Part shown: in pieces, positions 58,265 through 64,000 of the stretch | How the letters are laid out: every line of letters starts with the position of its first letter | Numbering within the stretch: the stretch's first letter is position 1 | Assembly (NCBI GenBank): GCA_011009095.1 | Contig: VTPC01000020.1 | Location: 12,315 to 76,314 of the forward strand | Length of the DNA stretch: 64,000 bases | Direction: 5' to 3' | Source: Ignelater luminosus | Lineage: Eukaryota > Arthropoda > Insecta > Coleoptera > Elateridae | Made by a program: the position numbers and the translations under genes | The notes under the pieces: model-generated | What the model saw: the letters and a program-made list of their open reading frames with translations, nothing else | Told to the model about the DNA's origin: nothing | Database searches by the model: none

Positions 58265-58333
58265 ATACTGCATAGTAAACGTTTTGAAGCCGTCTTCTTG
58301 TGTTGCCATGAAAAGGGACCAAAAATGTCACTA
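58265..58333 (+). pseudogene. Tc1-like transposase, N-terminal part before an insertion
   Basis: The plus strand reads LHSKRFEAVFLCCHEKGPKM up to the TA at 58332-58333. Joined across the insertion at that TA, it continues SLGAAAKYLKKSKSFVKKWV in one frame. This is the helix-turn-helix start of a Tc1-like transposase family in which GPKxS..AAAKYxKxSxSFVxKWV is typical. The Met start and the upstream inverted repeat are not visible. Confidence 0.65.
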
Positions 58334-59399
58334 CCCAGTAAACATGCATATAACGGCCAGCATACGGTCTTCCTCTGGCATTATGGCTAAATGCTGGCAC
58401 TGGCACCCTTAACTCGGTCAGTTAATGGCCACATGTACAGTAACCATGATAAATGCTGGCAGTGGCATCCTTAACTTACTCAGTCAATGGCCGCATATGT
58501 AGTAACCGTAACGAAACCGGCATCGGCATTGGCAGCCTTAGCTCAGCCAGCCATTGACCACATGTCTGGTAACCGTAACAACCGCAGAGCACCCAGCAAA
58601 TGGCCAAATTTAATTTTATTTATCATAAATAAACAATACACTAAAAATTAGAACAATTGTTTCGATACTTCCCATTTTGGAAATATTTAATTTTTGAATA
58701 AGAACGCCATGTCAAGCCATTGCTAACATATTAGATGACGCCTTAGCATTTTTATACTGCTAATGTTGTATTAGCTTTGTATATAACCAGCATGAAGCGG
58801 GCAAGTATTTACAGTCATTATTCTCCAACGATGAGTCCAAACAGGGACGAAAATAATGGTCAGTGCTTGCACGATCATTTGAACTTTTATTTGTGGGGAG
58901 ACAGAAGGATTTTTTTGTTTATATTTATTATAAATTATCTAAAATTATATGCTTCTATTATTTATTGATTTAGTTTAGAATAACAGAAACTTAATAAAAT
59001 GCATAAGTGACCTTGTCTGAAGAAAGGATGCTTATGGTTAATATTTAAAACAATTAAAATAAGCTTTATTTAAAAATCAAAAAGCGTTCTTTCTCCGGGC
59101 AGGGTCATTTTTTTAGTACGGGTATACTGCTGGCATTGTAAAGGTAAAATATAAAATGTGTGTGTATTTCATGCAATGGGTCAGCAGAAAACCATCACTG
59201 TGTAAACCTGCTGGCACTGTAATGGGCCATTGATGGCAAGATGCAGGCATTAGTACTGGTAAAGCATTGGCCCTGCTTCTGGCCAGTGTGACCTATATGA
59301 TCACGCCCATCACTATTTGCCAGCATCGTGCCAGTACAAGGTACTAATGGCAGCATGCTATGTGGCCAGCATCTGACCTTTTTATTTATGTTTGTTGGG
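58334..59399. mobile_element. 1.07-kb TA-flanked non-autonomous element
   Basis: Its ends are CCCAGTAAACAT and, inverted, CCCAACAAACAT. TA lies at both borders (58332-58333 and 59400-59401), and removing the element with one TA restores an open Tc1-like frame. The interior is full of TGGCA and GGCCA motifs and includes a three-unit tandem array. It has no coding region. The TA target suggests mobilisation by a Tc1/mariner-type transposase (inference). Confidence 0.65.
58389..58580. repeat. three degenerate 62-68-bp tandem units
   Basis: Units start at about 58389, 58451 and 58513. Each has GGCA-TGGCA, a CCTTA-CT segment, CAG-CA-TG(G/A)CC and a GTAACC end. They lie inside the TA-flanked element. 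Confidence 0.65.
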
Positions 59400-60310
59400 T
59401 AGGAGCTGCTGCCAAGTATCTTAAAAAATCAAAATCGTTTGTTAAGAAGTGGGTAAGGCATTATAGCATACACAAAAGTGTGGATGACCTTCTAAACCGC
59501 GGAAAAATTAAAAAGACTACTTCTAGAGAAGATAATGTCATTGTTAACCTTTTCAATCAAAACCCATACTTACATTGAATAAAGCTCAGCAAAAACTGTC
59601 TAAAAAGGGTATAAAAATATCTAAAACCACTATTAGAACCACCTTTGTGAATATGATATCAAACATCGAAGTACTTTATTAAAACCACTTCTTACCGACG
59701 GACGTTCAGGTAAAAAACGAATGGAGTGGGCACAAGAAAACTTGAATCCAGATTGGGATAAGATGAAGCATCTTTTTGGTTGTCAACATCTATTAAACGT
59801 ATGTGGTGTGTAAAAGGTAAAAAACTCATTCAGCGCACTGTGAAACACCCTGGAAAGATATCCGTTTTGGAAGATTATTGATATTTAAACAAAATCTAGA
59901 CGCAAAATTTATGAAGGGAATCTACCAGCGTGCATGAATACCATCTGCAGATAAATGGTTTGGGAAAGGAAATCGCGACTGGCTGTTACAAGAGGACAAT
60001 GATCCCAAACATAGAAGTCGACTTTGCTCTATGATGAAAGAAGAAAAGGATGTACAGACTTTAGGCTGGCCCTCGCAGTCACCAGATGCGAATCCTGTGG
60101 AAAATGTTTGGGCGTTAATGAAGATGAAACTACAGGGTGTGGTGTAATAATAAAGAACCAAATACATTTAGCTTGTAAAATAAGGGCAATATGGAGAAGT
60201 TTACCAGTGCAGTACGCAGGAACATTAGTTGAAAATTGAAAGTATGCCACGAAGATGTCAGGCCATCTTCAGTAACAACGATGACTGGACTTCTTATTAT
60301 TAGTAAATAA
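59400..60310 (+). pseudogene. Tc1-like transposase (DD34E), main part
   Basis: After the insertion the frame continues GAAAKYLKKSKSFVKKWVRH, then HKSVDDLLNRG. Broken frames follow with KRMEWAQENLNPDWDK, the first catalytic motif DEASFW (Asp at about 59762; a few preceding residues are deleted), and KRMWCVKGKKLIQRTVKHPG. An intact stretch then reads WLLQEDNDPKHRS, GWPSQSPDANPVENVWALMK. Exactly 34 residues lie between the second Asp and the Glu, the Tc1 signature. The C-terminus (IRAIWRSLPVQYAGTLVE, MPRRCQAIFSNNDDW) continues in other frames to about 60300. Several stops and slips show it is inactive. Confidence 0.85.
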
Positions 60311-60699
60311 AATAATGTTTCAAAAAAATTAAATTTTATTTTAATTTTATTACGTTTTGTGACGATTATGCCGTACACATTCTTATTTAATAGACTGTAC
60401 TTCAGAGTTAGAAAATCTACCTTAGCTGTAAGGTCTTAAGCAGAACACAACATAGCTGTAACGCGGGATTAAAACTGGATGGATGACTTTATCTGAAGCT
60501 CCATCCATTGGGTGTATTCCACATAACATTGCATAGAAAAACGTCGAGATGGTGTTTCAACTTTTACTTAAATTGTTTACACACTAAGTCTGCGAAAATT
60601 CTGAAAAGGTCTTATTGATCGATGCTGTACAGTATTATTCTGCAGACGGTCCTCTGTGTTTGTCCAAATATGAGCAGAAACAAGAAAAACGATAATTAA
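60311..60699. other. non-coding gap
   Basis: I see nothing recognisable; it may hold the 3' end of the Tc1-like element and a truncated LINE 3' region. Confidence 0.3.
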
Positions 60700-62545
60700 T
60701 CAACGAGCGGATAGACGTTTTATATGTGCGTCTAGTGATGGCCGTGTATGCTCTGTGGAATCATGGACAGGACGGTAGCGTAGATTGAGTAGAAACATTT
60801 GACCAACTCCACGATTCAATTGTATTCTTCTAGAACACTCACCCGTTAGGCAGGGTTCATAGACGGAGCTACAAAACGCAAAGTGAGACAATACGAAAGA
60901 GTTACAGAGCATTATTCTAGATTGTTGTGTTAGTATACTCCTGATTCCAAACATATGTCGTAGATTTGAGAAAGCACGTTGCAAGCAAAGTTTGACGTGA
61001 TTAGAAAACCTCAGATCCACATCAATAACTAGATCTAGATTTTCTGTAGAGTTCACATATTCTAGTTTTTGATCTCCAATTTTGATTTCTAGAGATGCGT
61101 GAATTTGCTCTCTTATTTTGGGAGAAACATTGAACAGTAAAAGCTTAGATTTCTTTGAATTTATATTTAATGAGTGTTCAACTGCACTGCTAATAAATTC
61201 TTTCAAATCCTGATTTATTTCTTCATTGGCTTTGACAATATCTTCCCGTTTAAAAGAGTAATATAACTGCGTATCATCAGCATACAAATGGTATTTACAA
61301 AAACGTAATTTAGTTACAACATTACTAGCGTATATTGTGAATAAGAGCGGTCCTAAAATATAACCTTGTGGCACTCCACAACTTAGTTCCAGAGCGTTAG
61401 AGTAGTTGTCTTTATTAACAACAACCTGCCATCTATGTGTTAAGTAATTACGCATTAGTGTAACAGCACGAATATCAAAACCAATGAAATGCATAATGGA
61501 TAGAAGTATGTTACGATCAATGGTATCAAATGCTTTAGAGAAATCTAAAAGTATTAATGCAACAGATTCATTATTATCTAAAGCATGAAATATATCATCA
61601 GTTACCTTTAGCAATGCAGTTTCACAACTATATCCATTCCTAAAACCAGATTGGAATTCAGTTAGAACATTAAATTAATCAAGGTGTCTCTTTATCTGAT
61701 AATACAGTACTTTCTCAAATACTTTGGACAGTACAGGCAGGATACTAACAGGTCTCAGATCCGATAGTGGTTTAGAAGTGGATGTTTTGAGTAAAGGATG
61801 TACTAATGATGTTTTCCATGCAGAAGGAAAAACCGATTTTTCAATACAAGAATTTAGGATGTGTGTTATGCCAGGCAAAATTACAGGACAACATATTCTA
61901 ATCATTTTAAGGGAGATGTTATCGATTCCTTGAGCGTTTGAGTGAATAGACATAATAATCTTCATTACCAAATCTTCATCTATAAAAGAAAAGGTAAACG
62001 GTTCAGTAACAGATAGCTGTAAGTTTGCATTATAATATTCTACTAACTCATTGTTTGTATGACTAATATTTTTTGCACTATTTACAAAGAAATTATTTAT
62101 GGCATCTATGTTACTTAGTTGATCAGGTAAATTATGGCTGTGCTGTTTGTGACCTAGACCCATTTCATTTAACACTTTATATAAATTACTCTTAGAATTA
62201 TCACTTTGAGTTTCTTCCTCAATGTAAGCTTTTTTCCCTAACTACTAATCTATTAACAAGATTTCTTAGGGTTTTGTACCTAAATCACTCGGTGATATCA
62301 TTAGTTCTACGATAACTTTTTAAAGTATTGCCTTTTGTATTCATTAACTTTTTTAAATTATCCTTAAGCCAAGGAGACGACTTTTGCGTTATCTTTGCTT
62401 TTCTTACAGGAGCATAGATGTCGAATAAGGATAAAATTGTATTGTTAAAAAATATAAGTTTTTCATCAATATTGATCATCCTATATAAGTGAAGTAAGCT
62501 CGAGAAGATACGAGAATTTCAGTCTAAGTTCAATTTAAACTTGGT
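60700..62545 (-). pseudogene. LINE reverse transcriptase, 5'-truncated
   Basis: Read on the minus strand. The linker after the missing endonuclease (INIDEKLIFFNNTILSLFD, IYAPVRKAKI, SPWLKDNLKK) starts near 62540. After a frameshift near 62235 the RT follows. It has AQGIDNISLKMIRICC, LSDLRPVSILPVLSKVFEK, a single in-frame TAA (61675-61677), EFQSGFRNGYSCETALLK, LDFSKAFDTID, CGVPQGYILGPLLF and an intact YADDTQLY catalytic motif (about 61270). The thumb region continues to about 60800. The normal C-terminus is replaced by a short unrelated end at 60700. It differs from the LINEs at 42.4 kb and 4.1 kb, so at least three LINE lineages are present. Confidence 0.85.
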
Positions 62546-64000
62546 CTATCCGAAGTAGAGACCAATGAAAAAGTAAATTATGGTTTTTGTAACAATTGAT
62601 TTCTAAACAACCAAAATCTGTTGGAAACTAAAAAACTATCATAACTGATTTATAACCAAAGCTTTTTCCTAAGAACAAAGATTGCTGCTATAGGTATAAG
62701 TTGGACTCTTTTATGTGGCATCTCATCCTAATTTGTCAAAGGTTCAGAATGCAAACTCTAACTGATGTCTATTTAAAAATTCAAAAAGCTCTATAATGAT
62801 TTATAATTGCATATTGCGGGCGATTTTTAATATTTATGTAATTAGATGTTGTTTCGCTACATTGAAAAATAAAAATTTATAATTGACCTTTTTTGTTGAT
62901 CGTTTTGATGCTAATTAACGTGTTGATACTTGAGATCTTTCAGAAATCCGTTTTATCAATATACCTTACAGTTACAGTCGATAGTAATTTTCTAATTCCC
63001 TCGAACCCGTTATTAACATGTTACGCATCGGGGGGTAATGCTTGAAATGTTAAGCGATGAACTCTATTTATTATAATATATTGACTATCAGAAATCTGTA
63101 ACTACGTATTCTATTAACGTTGTGAATGGATTTATGTAATCTGAACATTCACGATAATACTGAACCCTCTAGTAAAGGGTGACAGTTGAATATTAAATGA
63201 GAGTACAGATAGAGGTCATTAATTAGAAAATACTGACATCAAAGTGTCAAACTAATGCAGAGGTTAATTTTCAGTATAATCTGCGGCGTGGCAGTTGATT
63301 TATAAATAATAGTCCAACTGTCTCACAAATGAAAGGAAACAATTATTTTTAATTGTATTTTGATATTTCATGATCACAGCTCAGAGGGTAAGAGTACTAC
63401 CATATCATGTAACATACTTGTTAATTAATACATGCAAGTATGGAGATGCATCAAATGAAAAAATTGAGAAAGGTAAAATTGATAAATAAAATAACATTAA
63501 GAATTTATCTACTGAAGTAAATTTAATAAACAAAAATAAGTCATTGATTATTTAAATTAATTTAAATGTATGTATTCTGTATGCGAGAACAAAACTTTCT
63601 TGTTCAATATACATGGGCCTACGTGAACTTTCAGATGATCATTTGATTATTTAACTTTTCTTTCCTTCTTATATTCGTAGTTTCAGAAACCACGTGAAAT
63701 GAAGCCGATCAAAGCCTACTAAAATCTCGAGGTCTAGTAAGGCGTGAACTGAAAAGCTCCTGAAAGAATTCACATGTGTATCCTTTGATAAGTTCTAGTA
63801 TTCAAAGTGTCTGAAAAATTCAAATTCTTTCTTTTGAGTTTTGATAGATCTCTTTGAAAGGCAACTTTTATGCATGCAGATTTGTTGTTTAAAAATCCTT
63901 TACGGAGAACTTGAAAAATATATGGAAAAAATTGTTTTGAGTTAAACAACACACCTGTAATGAACGATATGTCACGAGCTTCTGACCAACGTAAACAATT
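62546..64000. other. non-coding stretch
   Basis: No gene or repeat structure recognised. A tRNA-like A-box string near 63377 (CAGCTCAGAGGGTAAGAG) has no matching B box. Confidence 0.4.

Noticed and set aside
63370-63410. tRNA-like string CAGCTCAGAGGGTAAGAG
   Set aside because: No T arm, B box or cloverleaf downstream.

Overview
The window looks like repeat-rich, AT-rich nuclear DNA from an insect; I cannot tell the order. It has arthropod mariner and Tc1-like transposons, several LINE clades, Ty3/gypsy remnants, GT..AG introns of about 60 bp and long AT-rich non-coding stretches. I found no bacterial-style operon, rRNA, credible tRNA or CRISPR array, and no host gene I can name. Nearly everything that codes, or once coded, for protein is mobile DNA or belongs to multi-copy gene families.

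Layout. 1.0-2.7 kb: broken copy (-) of an unnamed DDE-like transposase family. 4.1-5.6 kb: decayed LINE reverse transcriptase (-). 9.7-10.3 kb: LINE ORF1-like gene with a possible internal promoter. 10.3-12.9 kb: LTR element (-) with two ~216-bp LTRs and only a coiled-coil gag-like remnant. 15.3-18.2 kb: broken cysteine-rich gene of a multi-copy family (-), split by an irritans-type mariner at a TA. 20.3-21.7 kb: two tandem duplications. 22.0-24.7 kb: second copy (+) of the DDE-like family. 25.5-26.2 kb: LINE and gypsy integrase scraps. 26.2-34.6 kb: long non-coding stretch. 34.6-36.6 kb: element with ~175-bp imperfect inverted repeats around a broken nuclease-like gene with a cysteine-rich tail. 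37.5-38.2 kb: LINE fragment. 38.3-39.6 and 55.2-56.5 kb: two near-identical mariners. 42.4-46.1 kb: nearly complete LINE (+). 47.7-51.2 kb: complete 3.5-kb DNA transposon of the unnamed DDE-like family, with inverted repeats, subterminal repeats and a spliced transposase gene. 58.3-60.3 kb: Tc1-like pseudogene split by a 1.07-kb TA-flanked element. 60.7-62.5 kb: LINE reverse transcriptase (-).

The strongest lead for something undescribed is the DDE-like family at 1.0-2.7, 22.0-24.7 and 47.7-51.2 kb. All three copies keep the same order of motifs, and one copy has clear ends. The second lead is the 34.6-36.6 kb element, where a gene family usually left uncharacterised lies inside a long-inverted-repeat mobile unit. 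Most open-frame breaks are single stops or slips in A or T runs, so some may be assembly errors rather than real mutations.
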